From contig NC_135262.1 in the NCBI RefSeq assembly GCF_964204865.1, positions 3,348,001 through 3,412,000 on the forward strand: a stretch of 64,000 nucleotides of DNA. The letters are read 5' to 3'. Under the pieces are notes generated by a model. It was not told the origin of the DNA, did not search any database, and saw nothing but the letters and a program-made list of their open reading frames with translations. Positions 46,516 through 56,967 of the stretch are shown piece after piece. Position numbers and translations under genes: made by a program. The stretch's first letter is position 1. Every line of letters begins with the position of its first letter. The stretch comes from Styela clava. Its lineage: Eukaryota > Chordata > Ascidiacea > Stolidobranchia > Styelidae.

Positions 46516-46965
46516 CATAATTTTCCCTACGGAAATCAGAGGTGCGGTAAAAAGCGTATTCCCAACAGCTAGCACGATGCGCCATGAGTTATAAAGTCTT
46601 TCGCGTGATATCTTTCTCATAGACTACATGTCGCCCTTTTCTTCAACAAAAAATTAGCCATTGGCCATTGACATTGGCCAAGCAGCATAAGTGCAAAATT
46701 GAAGTAACAATAAACGTTTCAGAAGCGCTCGGATACTTTTGCCATTCAGACAGATTTTCATGGTTGTGAATATTACCTCGTTCTGTCGGTTTTCGCGTGT
46801 TATTTGTTAGATTTTAGTTGTGTTTTGGTAAATAAAAGTCCTAAACTTCTTGAAATAAGTACCAATAATTTTGCAATAGTAAAGTGTAAAGAGGAAGAAT
46901 TCAAGAGATCAAAAGTCGATGAAACATTCGTTACTCAATTGTTCGCATTGTTATATCCCACTACG

Positions 46966-48583
46966 TAGACTTTAGGTTCTCAAAGTGCTCCGTACGGAGC
47001 CTCAGGACTCCGTTAAGACACTTAGGGTCTCCGCGAGACATTCTTGAAAACTGTGCTCGGCCCACTGCCCGACCTCCATCAACTTTCCTATCCTCGACCC
47101 ACTACGCTATCTCCCTCAACCTTCCTATCCTCGTCCCACTACGCTATCTCCCTCAACCTTTCTCTTCTCGATCTACTGCCCTATCTCCCTCAAGCTACCT
47201 ATTCCCGACCCACCGCCCTATCTGCCACAACTTACCTATCTTTGACCTACGGTGCTATACTATTCAGTACCTGACCTATAACGGCGCTTTATCCACGACC
47301 CGATCGCCACACTGAACTTTACTATCTTGCGACCAACTTCCATTGGTTATACTGGTCGTGTATGCCAATGAGATGATTCAATCGTACGTCGACAAAACAT
47401 GATTGACGACATTCGTATATGTAGACTGGAATCTCAAATGGTAAACAATAACCATAATTGGCAGTTTAAAAATGTGTTACTAATTAGGCTACTTATGGTT
47501 TCTTGTTGGGGATGACAGTTTTCTAAATTTTAACAAGCCGTTTTATGCCATTATTAATTCGCCATTTCGTGAGTTTTGTGACAGTATGATGCTGATCCGA
47601 AAAAAGCAATAGTGCTCTGGTCCGTATGAAGGATTTTTCTTCAACATTTTATAATAAAAGCGATGCCAAAGATTACGTACGAACTGCGTCCTTAGCAACT
47701 TCATTACGTTGCAGATAAGATAAGCTCAATTTTGGGACTATACGCTGAATTAAAGGACAGTTGGCAACGCTAGCTACGACAAAACATTTCATGACCTAAA
47801 AATAGTTTGGAAGGAATTACACTCACTGAGCGACCTATATTTTTGACTTTTCAGCCTTCTCAGTCACGTAAAAGAAATTTGTATATACAACATGATATGG
47901 CAGAACATTCGTTGAAAAAGACCAAGCGTGCAAATATTTGATTATTTCCTCATCGTTTTGCCTTGCACGGAAATACAGGTGACATTGAATGAGTTCCTGA
48001 AAAGTAACTCAGATATGTCGATACCGAATGGCCCATTAAAATTTAAAAACAGTGACTCTAAACCCGATGCCATCACTAGCCTAATTAGTAGCACATTTTT
48101 AAGCTACTAATTATGGTTATTGATTACCAATTGAGATTACAGCCTACATTTAGGAATGCCGTCAATCCTGTTTTGTCGACGTACGATTGAATCACCTCAT
48201 TGGCATACTCGACCAGTATAACACATGGAAGTTGGTCGCAAGATGGTAAAGTTCATTTGTAGCGCCGTTAGCTTAGGTACTGAGTGGTTTAGCGTCGTGG
48301 GACAGTGGGTCAAGGGTGGGAAGTTTGAGGCAGATAGTGCAGGATAGAAAAGTTGAGGAAGATAGGGCAATGAGTCGAGGATAAAAAGGTGAAGGGGATA
48401 GGACGGTTGTGGGAAATAGGACAGTGGGTCGAGGATGGCAAGGTTGAGCGAGTTGGAGCAGTTGGCCGAGGCGAGGTAGACAGAGCAGCGGATCCAGAAT
48501 AGAAAAGTGGAGGGAGATAGGGCAGTGGGTCGAAGATTCGAGTTGGAATGACTGTATAACTTCACTGGCTCCAAAGTCTAAAC
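46966..48583. mobile_element. Foldback element with long inverted arms
   Basis: The left arm (about 46966-47545) and right arm (about 48019-48580) are inverted copies. Matching blocks include GACCAACTTCCAT, ATCGTACGTCGACAAAAC, CAATAACCATAATT and TACTAATTAGGCTA, with point differences throughout, and a loop of roughly 475 bp. The outer parts of the arms are short tandem repeats of ~38-40 bp (CGACCCACTGCCCTATCTCC on the left, its complement on the right), as in foldback transposons. The left arm also has a small extra insertion near 46980-47035 (GTGCTCCGTACGGAGCCTCA). There is no ORF with a recognised domain. The target duplication is not clear. Confidence 0.85.
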
Positions 48584-48987
48584 CAGAGGTCGGCAAACTT
48601 TTGTCGTTCGCGAGCCAAAATTAAAGGTTGCAAGTCATTGGCGGGTCGCACGTATTTCAGAAAGTTAAAAACCAAAGGAATGACCAATGAATCACATTTC
48701 ATCCAGAATGATCATTTGAATATTTTCAGCGTCATTAAACCATTTGCGCTTAGCATCAACTTTTTTACGTTCTGTTGCCATTTCTCTAATTATAATCAAT
48801 TATATGGTCATTAAACGAGTGATTGTGAATTATATACTTGTTAGGTTATAGTATAATTTAGTTTCTAAAAACAAATTTTGTCATGTCGAAAATATATTCG
48901 TCAATAAAGCTAGCTGTTTTGTTAATATAATTCAGTGAAGTGTCGCGGGCCAAATCCGGCCCGCGGGCCGTAGTTTGCCGACCCCTG
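48584..48987. mobile_element. hAT-type MITE, 404 bp, 8-bp TSD
   Basis: The left end is CAGAGGTCGGCAAACTTTTG; the right end complement is CAGGGGTCGGCAAACTACGG. Flanks GTCTAAAC (48576-48583) and ATCTAAAC (48988-48995) match at 7 of 8. It inserted at the very edge of the foldback element. Confidence 0.88.
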
Positions 48988-48995
48988 ATCTAAAC

Positions 48996-49590
48996 CCTTC
49001 AATGAAAGTTAGATCATTTTACTGTGTCGGCCGATATTTGTCCCATCACTGCATCTAGAAATCACTGATACATTTATGCATAGACCGAATTCGATATGAA
49101 GGTATCAAATATAATTGGCTTCATAACTCCAAACTCTCCCTTAACAACGAAACATTGCGATAATCATAAGTGCTGAAAGAGCAACTCAAAAATACGATTT
49201 CAATCCATTCATTGCTAGTAGACTGTTTAACAAGTATTTCATGGTTGCCGTAGTATATTAGTCAACTCAAAGGCGAGCAATGATGAAATACTAATTAAAT
49301 TGAATTGATATGACAAGACATTTTAAATTTTCGGGTCGGCCATGGATTGAGCGATGAGTGTTGCTCGGGAATTTTCTATTCTGAACCCCCTCCCTTTTAG
49401 AAAACCATGGCTGCTGCGCCCTTAGTTATAGATAATATTATATTTGAATCACTACCACATTTCGACACCACCATCGTCAAATTTTATTAGTGACGTTCAT
49501 GCTTCTCCACAGATACAAAATTAACCAAGTCAGTTTTTAAATGAACGAATAGCTCGCGGAGCCCTGAGGCTCCGTACGGAGCACTTATAG
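48996..49590. other. No gene; copy of the GCTCCGTACGGAGC motif at the end
   Basis: No supported ORF. At 49553-49583 a stretch containing GGCTCCGTACGGAGCACTT is the inverted counterpart of 46988-47012 in the foldback arm. Confidence 0.5.
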
Positions 49591-50063
49591 CAGTGGGGAT
49601 CAACGCCCGACAAAAGACTCCTCTTCTCACCCTCATCGGATAGAAATACATCACTCAAACCATACATATAAGCGGAATAACAGCGAATAATGTATAAAGA
49701 TTGTAGCTTACACCAAAGCATCCAAAATTCATTAAAAAACCAATACATTTTTCCACGCCTATCACCGTTTTAAAATACAATTACAGATCAAGGCTAGAGG
49801 TAGAAAAATATCTTCGAGTTGCCATCTCCCAAATTAAACCTCGATTTGATATGCTGTGTATTATACACAAAGCTTATAATTTGCATTAGTCATAATAAAC
49901 GCTATTTTCACAATTTTATGTGATAAGTTTCATATAATTTTGTGCAAAAAAAAGGCTAGTGTCGACAAGTCTTAAAATCCATAACTAATTACATGTTTAC
50001 CAAATGCTTGGTTCGCGAGAAATTTTTTGTTGGGTCGCGCTAAAAAGTGGTTGCGGACCCCTG
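49591..50063. mobile_element. Probable hAT-type element
   Basis: The left end CAGTGGGGATCAACGCC and right end complement CAGGGGTCCGCAACCACTTT are hAT-like and partly matching. The flanks do not show a target duplication, so the left boundary is uncertain. No transposase inside. Confidence 0.45.
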
Positions 50064-50333
50064 ATATAACCAACCTCAGACATTTATCTAATTGTCGGAT
50101 AAGGATTTATGCCTGACGGGGAAAAATCTGAGTATTGACAATGTACACACTAAATGTGTTAGTGTGTACCAGGACTAGTGAACTGCATAATATAGTCCTA
50201 TTTATTCATGCTAGCAACTACAGTATACTTGCATAATGCGCATACATATCCACTATCATAAAGGCACACAGGAAGGATAGGGAGTTAGTCTCGCGCAAAC
50301 CAACTCATAATAAGGTAACAAAAGGGTTTTTTC

Positions 50334-50672
50334 TCAAGTATGGATTTTAATATGGCTCTGTAGCGTAAACTTCCTAGAGAATGATTTTCCACATTTTTTA
50401 CAGATAAATTGCTTATCCCCAGTATGTATTCTAATATGACGTTTTAAAGTTGGCTTTCGGGGAAAAAATTGTCCGCATTCTTCACAGGTATATGGTTTTT
50501 CTCCAGTATGGATTCGAATATGCTCTTGCAAGCTAGAACTCATCGAAAAACACTTTCCGCAATGCTTACAAGTGTATGGCCTTGCTCCAGTATGTGTTCT
50601 AATATGACTCCTAAGTGCAGAATTTGTACGAAAACATTTTCTACATTGATGGCTGTATATCAGCTCAATCAT
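50334..50672 (-). CDS. Truncated C2H2 zinc-finger ORF, four fingers (ZNF 3)
   Basis: A 112-residue frame with four fingers: a first finger lacking its first zinc-binding Cys (IYSHQCRKCFRTNSALRSH), then YTCKHCGKCF, YTCEECGQFF and FICKKCGKSF fingers with TGARP, TGEKP and TGDKQ linkers, ending with HIKIHT at the stop. The ATG at 50672 gives only five residues before the broken finger, and no further fingers are found upstream. It is either a 5'-truncated gene copy or the last exon of a gene whose start I cannot see; ATACAG just before the finger is a possible splice acceptor. It is related to the other local zinc-finger genes, most simply as a decayed paralogue. Confidence 0.6.
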   Translation of the reverse strand: MIELIYSHQCRKCFRTNSALRSHIRTHTGARPYTCKHCGKCFSMSSSLQEHIRIHTGEKPYTCEECGQFFPRKPTLKRHIRIHTGDKQFICKKCGKSFSRKFTLQSHIKIHT

Positions 50673-50919
50673 GCAAATAACCGGTCTAACAATATGCCCG
50701 AGCGCCGAATAAATTTTAGAAATTTGACGGGAAGTCGACTATTGTTAGTTATTTGAACGTTTGTAATAGGCGCGTAGATGCAAAAGTGGGAACACATATT
50801 AAGTTACATTATTTTACAAGCCATAAGGCACAAGGGGTTTTGGGCGCGCTGTCAATTAATTGCTTTGGTTGGGTTTTCATCCACACAAACGGCGTTTTGA
50901 ACTATAAGACACAACGTAG

Positions 50920-50977
50920 GGCGCTCCCATAGTATGTGAACCAAGCTGGCGGACAACGGAACGTAGTATGTGTACCA
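50920..50977. mobile_element. GGCGCTCC MITE fragment
   Basis: GGCGCTCCCATAGTATGTG followed by AACCAAGCTGGCGGACAAC and GTAGTATGTGTACC, a shortened member of the palindromic family at 36231-36340. It touches the CCCCCGCC MITE that starts at 50979. Confidence 0.6.
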
Positions 50978-50978
50978 G

Positions 50979-51220
50979 GATTTTATGTACAAAACCCCCA
51001 CCAAAAACCCCCTTCCACCGCTTAAAATAAAAAAAAACATTGCTAAATATCTAGTTAGGATTAGAAATATAGACTGCGTTGGAAATTAAAATCGTTACTA
51101 ATCCGAACCCTGATTGGATGATTACTAATTTTTTTAATTTTAAAACGTAGCGGGTGTATTTTTTTCAAATGTCACAGTTTTTCATTGGTGGCGGTGGTTT
51201 TGTTTGTACTAAAGATCCGG
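50979..51220. mobile_element. CCCCCGCC MITE, best copy
   Basis: The left end is GGATTTTATGTACAAAACCC then CCACC; the right end complement is CCGGATCTTTAGTACAAACA then AAACCACCGCC. The interior has CCGCTTAAAATAAAAAAAAA on the left and an AT-rich middle. No target duplication could be fixed. Confidence 0.7.
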
Positions 51221-51247
51221 GATTTGTAATCGAAGTATTACCTAGAC

Positions 51248-51529
51248 CAGGGGTGGGCAACTTCTCTAGTCGGCGGGCCAGATGTGGGAAAATGAAATTC
51301 TTGGCGGGCCGGATTATAACATGAATAGTATTCAATATCCTAATCACATATTTATTCGCTAATGCAAGAAAGAAAATTATAAATCGCGCTTAATATAAAG
51401 TTTAAACTAGAAAAAAATAGAGACCAAAAAACCCATAATGAATAAAGTGTAATAATGTAATATCATATTGTACTGATGTACAGTCAGCAGGCCGGACCCG
51501 GCCCGCGGGCCGTATGTTGCGCACCCCTG
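51248..51529. mobile_element. hAT-type MITE, 282 bp
   Basis: The left end is CAGGGGTGGGCAACTTCTCT; the right end complement is CAGGGGTGCGCAACATACGG. CCTAGAC occurs directly left (51241-51247) and again three bases after the right end, so a target duplication with a small terminal slip is likely. CCCGGCCCGCGGGCC lies near the right end. Confidence 0.82.
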
Positions 51530-52385
51530 GGTCCTAGACGATGTCATCAAATATAAGTCTAACGTATGGTTCACTTGGCTAAATCACGAATATTGCTATA
51601 TTATACGATGTATACATACGCTTTTCGCTGCAAGCAGGGATCTGTTGTACAAAGCCTCCCGCCAAAAAAAAAACATTCCGCTAACGCTCAAAATAAAACC
51701 ATAAGTAATTATCCAATCTGAATTGTTTGAACAAAAGATCCTCATATCCATATTCTTTATTCCTAAAAACCATACTCTGCTTGAACTTCAATTTTTTTTC
51801 AAATTACGATTATTTTTTCAGTTATTCAAACAAATTAACTTGACAGTCCTGTCTAAATAATAAAAACGATCCATATTTACTGAAAATATGACTGAGCTTT
51901 CCACGCATCTACTCACCTCGTACAAATGTTCAACCAACTAATAATAGCCGACTAGTCGCGGACATAATTTCCTGTCAAATTTCCCAAATTTATTTGTCGC
52001 CAAATCGTCAATTGTTAGCGCTGTTATGCGGACGATAATTTGAGCGTGGCGTTCAAAATTTGCATTCAAATCATTTGCATAGCGTTCAAAATCACATAGC
52101 AAGTAATAGCCTTCTGGGGAAAAATTTTATCTCCAACCACTGAAAATTTCAAAGCAATTGGTCCAGTATTCGAAGAGAAAAGCGGTTTTTTAATATTTCC
52201 ACTAGGTGTGTTATTCTGTGTCAAACAACAAGAACAACATAATATTGAAACTATCGTTATGTCCACTACGTGTCCAATAAGCACACAATAGATTGTAATC
52301 CCAAATGTTTATATATTGTAAAGTTGTACGATCGAATTGGATTAGTACAAATAGCAGATAACGAAATACATTCAAATTCCTAATG
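51530..52385. other. Gene-free interval with two repeat fragments
   Basis: A CCCCCGCC-type left-end fragment lies at about 51636-51710 (GGGATCTGTTGTACAAAGCC). A + strand copy of the GTGTCCAATAA family lies at about 52080-52290 (CCACTGAAAATTTCAAAGCA, CACTACGTGTCCAATAAGC). No supported gene. Confidence 0.55.
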
Positions 52386-52722
52386 CGCGGCGGTGTGGCT
52401 CAACGGGCTAAGCGTTAGGAATACGCTCGCCACCGCACCTCTAACTACTCTGCGTGGGTTCGCATCCCATGCAGGGATGGTTATGTGCGAGAGGATTGCT
52501 GGACTCCTCGCCGTCGTTGGGTGGTTCACGTAACCGCTGGTCGGTTACGGCTTCCTCCACCACCAAGTCCATGCTTCCGAAAACAAACAATACAGTAAAT
52601 CTAATCCCATACCCGACTTGGAATGGTAACCGGACCGAGAGGCCGTGGTTCGCCATATGAATAAGCCGTCTTATCGGCTTTCCTTTCCCCCGGGATAAAT
52701 ATGTAAATCCTATCCTATCCTA
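52386..52722 (+). mobile_element. tRNA-derived SINE, full-length
   Basis: The head is tRNA-like with an A box TGGCTCAACGGG (52396-52407) and a B box GGTTCGCATCC (52457-52467), the internal pol III promoter. An unrelated body follows (GGATTGCTGGACTCCTCGCC ... CCCCCGGGATAAATATGTAA), ending in a short CCTAT repeat tail (AATCCTATCCTATCCTA). Fragments occur at 9395-9605, 11638-11680 and 46345-46515. It is not a working tRNA gene: the head does not fold into a clean cloverleaf by eye. Confidence 0.85.
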
Positions 52723-53718
52723 AGTATGTGTGATGAAACCAAATTTCTAACTAACAAAGAACGATAAAAAAAACGAGCAATACTTTCAGGAGGGAAAATA
52801 TGTCATCAACTTTCTCGCATAAAACGTCGTCTGAATATATCATAAAGGAAATAAGTGGTTAATAATGTTAAAACACACAGTAAATATTCTTCTGTACACG
52901 CTACAAGGTATCGACAGTCGCATTAACCGTCAGTTTGTAAGGCGGTAATTGTCCAAAATACGTTTTTCAAAATGTAACTGAAAACACATCATTTTTCTCA
53001 ACATAAAATGATGTCCCATTAGTTCATAAATTACATACATGTTGATAAAACGGGATTCAGTTGAATTCCTTGCACTTCGTTAACGTTATAAGAAAAGCCC
53101 AAAAGACTAGATGGCACTGCACGATTGTTGTGCCGGAATTGTACAGCATCACATTGGTGTATCGCAATAATGTCTTTTAAAAATGGTACAAAAATGGGTC
53201 ATCTTGCTCCCGATTGACTATTTTAGGACATTTAATTGAGCGCGAAGTCAACATATAGTTCATTTTGGCTAAGTCGCCGTTATTGGGAAGAATACAACAT
53301 AATTATCGAATTTCCTTTCCTTTGGGATAAATATGAAAAACTGTAAAAGAGGCTGATAAACCGATTTAGTCATATAGCTACCTTTCGTCCGGTTACCATT
53401 CCTTGTCAGTATTGTTATTGTCCCAGATGCATAGACTCGGGGACATACTGACATAGATGGAGCCACCTAAAATTTTTATACAGATAGCTCCATTTTTATC
53501 TCTTGTTAATCAAATTCTCGGTTACAACTTTAATGAATGGGAAATGTATGTAAAAACAATGGATTAGCTGTAACCAACGGCAAAAATATTCATTTTAAAT
53601 TCTGGTGCGAGATTACTTGATTAAACTTTAATAAACGCACTCTGGCATGATAAAATAAATTAGAAAAACAAACTCAGAAATTAATGGCGATGACTCTCAA
53701 ATATCATAAAAGTTTCAG
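52723..53718. other. 3' flank of the broken ZNF gene, no gene
   Basis: AT-rich, no supported ORF. Pieces near 53310-53335 (CCTTTGGGATAAATATGAAA) and 53385-53410 (CCGGTTACCATTCC) resemble SINE segments but in opposite orientations; they are too short to call. Confidence 0.4.
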
Positions 53719-55056
53719 TCATTTAGACGTGTGAGTTCGACTATGTCTTTTCAAATTGAAACTCCACGAAAAACACTTTCCACATTGTTGACATGTATAT
53801 GGATTTTCTCCAGTATGTATTCGAATGTGGGTATTTAAGCTATAATTTGTTGAAAAACACTTTTCACAATATTTGCAAGCGTATGCTTTTTTCCCAGTAT
53901 GCAACTGAATATGACTTTTCAAGTTGGAATGGTGCGAAAAACACTTTCCACATTGTTGACAAGTATATGGCTTTTCTCCAGTATGGATCCGCATATGGCT
54001 CCGCAGGTTACAAAATCTTTTATGACAATGTTCACAAGTGTATGGTTTTTCTCCAGTATGAGTACGAATATGTCTTTGCAAATTGATTTTGGAACTTAAG
54101 GACTTCTGACATATTCCACAAACAAATAGTTTCTTTTCTGTATGGATAATTTCATGCTTCTGCAGACTGCCTTTGCTCTTGAAACCCTTGCCACAATGTT
54201 TACAAATATACGATCTTGCTGCGCTATGAATTCGAACATGTTGTTTGAAAGCAGGTACAGAGTAGAAGCATTTTTCACAATGTTTACATGTGTATGTTTT
54301 TTCTCCAGGGTGAGTTCGAAGATGACATTGCAAACTTATTTCAGAACTAAAAGACTTTTGACATTTGTTACAAATAAAAGGTTTCCATCCTATGTGGTTC
54401 ATTTCATGCTTCTTCAAACCAGCTTGGCTCGCGAAGCGCTTGTCACAATGTTTACAAGCTTATGGTTTTTCTCCACTGTGGATTGGTACATGCCGTTTTA
54501 AAGTACTCAATAGGTAAAAGGATTTTCCGCAATGTATACATGTATGTGGTTTATCTCCAGTGTGGATGCGAATATGATTCTGCAAACCAGATTTACTGTT
54601 AAATGACTTCTGACATTCTTTACAAGCAAAAGGTTTCTCTCCTGTATGGCTCATTTCATGCCCCTGTAAACTGGATTTGCTCGTGAGGCACTTTCCACAA
54701 TGTTTACAAGAGTATGGTTTTTCTCCGTTATGAATTTTTTCATGCGTCTGTAAGTAATCTTTGCGAACAAAGCGCTTATCGCAATATTCACAATTGTATG
54801 GCTTTTCTCCAGTATGAACTTGCATATGTACCTGCAAATTACCTGTCTGTCGGAAACATTTTCCGCATTCTTCACAAGTATAGGGTTTTTCACCAGTATG
54901 GACTCGAATGTGGCGGTTGTATGAACTTGGTGTTGAAAAAGATTTTTCACAAATTTTACAAAATAACTTTTTTTCTTGAATGCGTTCATATGTTTCCAAA
55001 AACTCTTCATCTCTAAGGGATTTCTTGGATTGTTTCCAAGCATCAGGTTTTCCCAT
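53719..55056 (-). pseudogene. C2H2 zinc-finger gene, 15 fingers, one in-frame stop (ZNF 4)
   Basis: From the ATG at 55056 (MGKPDAWKQSKKSLRDEEF) one frame runs to the stop at 53719, interrupted only by TAA at 54462-54460. The stop falls where the linker normally ends in Tyr (SGEKP*ACKHC), a one-base change from TAT or TAC. Six fingers precede it and nine follow. Finger 12 is shortened by three residues ([16 protein letters not shown]). Fingers 4-6, 7-9 and 10-12 repeat a three-finger unit: a C.HC type with HE..(I/S/N)H, a KCQKS/ICQKS type, and an HC.K type. As read, a 198-residue protein with six fingers would be made. It may be a recent pseudogene, a polymorphic null or a sequencing error. 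Finger 1 is close to those of the loci at 7564 and 62842. Confidence 0.88.
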
Positions 55057-55069
55057 TTTAGAAGTTAAT

Positions 55070-55096
55070 TTTTTTTGCTGAGGATGTAATTACTGA
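55070..55096 (-). promoter_or_regulatory. Conserved block upstream of ZNF 4
   Basis: On the - strand TCAGTAATTACATCCTCAGC, 14-40 bp before the ATG at 55056, aligns with the blocks at 7520-7544 and 20521-20546. Confidence 0.5.
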
Positions 55097-55164
55097 AGAT
55101 ACTCAATTGTCTAATGACATCAGTCATTCACACCTACGCTGCATCCTTATATATTTGTATAAAC

Positions 55165-56060
55165 TGAAAACATGTCAACAAAAAATGCATTAAGCTTGAA
55201 AAGTTTTAATATACTTGTATAAAATATTTAGAAAGGCATAAGACAAAACTTGAGTATGCTTTTTCTTGTAAATTTAAAAATCACTAATAGTAGGTAACGT
55301 GACCTCTAAGACCAACATGCTTGATTTATACACAGTAATAATAGAGCTATTTATATGCCTATTTCTAAATAGTTTTATATGGTGCGTAAAACTTGAAAGC
55401 ACCCGTAATTTTTATTTCTGATATATTATTATAAACATTTGAACGAAAGTGTGTGTCCGCCCTCATTATCTTATCAATCAAAACTAGTACCATTATAATT
55501 TTTTATATAAACCACATCCCATGTAACACATATATCAATCACATCTATTCTCCTCCCTGTTTCCATTTATATAGACTGCAAAAATATAAATTATATCTAG
55601 GGAATGCTCTCTGAATAAACAATATTAAACTGACTGTCGCGTTTTCACTTCAATCAGACAGCCAGTTTAGTACCGTACCTAGTACAGATGATTAATGACA
55701 AAATTTAAACGTGAATATAATTTCCTGTCAAATTTCCGGAATGTATTCAACGCTTGAACAGATTGTCAAAGCATTTTTATGACAAACGCTATGCACATTT
55801 TTCATTTAAGCTATATTCATTTGAGAGATAAGAGAAATCCTTCGCCAATTTACTTGATATGCCTTGTTATCACCGACTGCTCTTCTAAAGAACTTACAAA
55901 AATACAGTTGATCTATATATATTGTGTGTATGAGTGGATGCATGTCACTATTTTCATGTTCTATGATACCAAACCCAGTTCATTTTAATCGCTGTGCATT
56001 TTGTAGATATTTTTGCGTGAGTGATACCTGTATACTGTAGCAAATAATTAAAATAATTTG
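55165..56060. repeat. Duplicated 5' flank of ZNF 4, copy 1
   Basis: Long stretches recur at 58525-59320, such as GGCATAAGACAAAACTTGAG, AAATATAAATTATATCTAGG, GGGAATGCTCTCTGAATAAA and GACAAACGCTATGCACATTT. The right part (about 55975-56060, ATACCAAACCCAGTTCATTT) recurs at 56900-56966 and 58296-58335. No gene is seen. Confidence 0.75.
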
Positions 56061-56074
56061 CCTAAAACAAGAGA

Positions 56075-56530
56075 GCTATGCTCAAATGTATGAGCACGTA
56101 GCGCCACATAATTTTGATGACGTCATAGCAAAAAATAAAATTAATAGCCTTCTGAAGAAAAATTCCATCTTCAACCACTGAAAATTTCAAAGCAATTGGT
56201 CCAGTAATCAAAGAGAAAGCGATTTCTTCAAAACGTGTCAAAGAACATGAGAGCTATGCTCAAATATATGGACACGAAGCGCCACATAATTTTGATGACG
56301 TCATAGAAAAAATAAAAGTAATAGCCTACTGGAGAAATATTCCATCCTTAACCACTAAAATTTCAAAGCAATTGGTTCAGTAACCAAAAAGAAAAGTGAT
56401 TTCTTCAAAACGTGTCAATACACAAGAACAACATAACAACAAAACGATCGTGATGTCCACTAAACGTGTCCAATAACAAGAACAACATAAAGACAAAACG
56501 ATCGTTATGTCCACTATGTGTCCAATAACT
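56075..56530 (+). repeat. GTGTCCAATAA dispersed repeat, two tandem copies
   Basis: The best example of a widespread family. Order: GCTCAAATATATGGACACGA, GATGACGTCATAG, CCACTGAAAATTTCAAAGCA then ATTGGTCCAGTAA, a run of ACAAGAACAACATAA, AAAACGATCGTTATGTCCAC, GTGTCCAATAA. The first half is repeated (56080s and 56240s). Other copies: + near 27170, 45650, 52080 and 57955; - near 13180, 22390, 33110, 35560 and 40500. There is no coding capacity; class unknown. Confidence 0.7.
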
Positions 56531-56735
56531 AAGGCTAACTCCAGTTTATGGAGTATCGATTCTTCTGCGGAAGGTAGCGGTAGCGTTTTTGGAATTCTAA
56601 TTTTCGACTTGGTTGACATAGCAGCATGACCACTGTGACCTGAACTGTTTCAAGCTGACAGTAACATAAGCGCGACCAGCTCCTATATTCGATATCTTTC
56701 CGCAACGCAACGTTGCATGACGATGGTGTCACATA
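56530..56735. repeat. Duplicated block C, copy 1
   Basis: CCAGTTTATGGAGTATCGAT, GGAATTCTAATTTTCGACTT and CGCAACGCAACGTTGCATGA recur in the same order at 58350-58525, where they sit directly left of the second copy of the ZNF 4 flank. Confidence 0.75.
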
Positions 56736-56967
56736 TTTCCCGATCAACATCTAGCGGTAATTCATCAACACAGCAGGTAAATAGAAAATGTTCCAAATCG
56801 CCAAACAACTGGGAGTACGAAAAAGCCGGTAATTAATATTAGTGTGACTCGAGTATATACAAATGCAGTACCAATAGATTTTTAAAAAAAACTTACAGTC
56901 CTATGATACCAAACTCAGTTCATTTCAGGCGCTGTGCGTTTCGTGAGTGTTACATATACCTGTATGC

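Noticed and set aside
50469..50756. Frames antisense to the zinc-finger genes (also at 8458-8664, 53793-54501, 54714-55016, 62376-62716)
   Set aside because: They are shadows created by the repetitive finger codons on the coding strand.
52386..52475. A functional tRNA gene
   Set aside because: A and B boxes are present, but the stems do not form a convincing cloverleaf and an unrelated body and CCTAT tail follow, as in a SINE.
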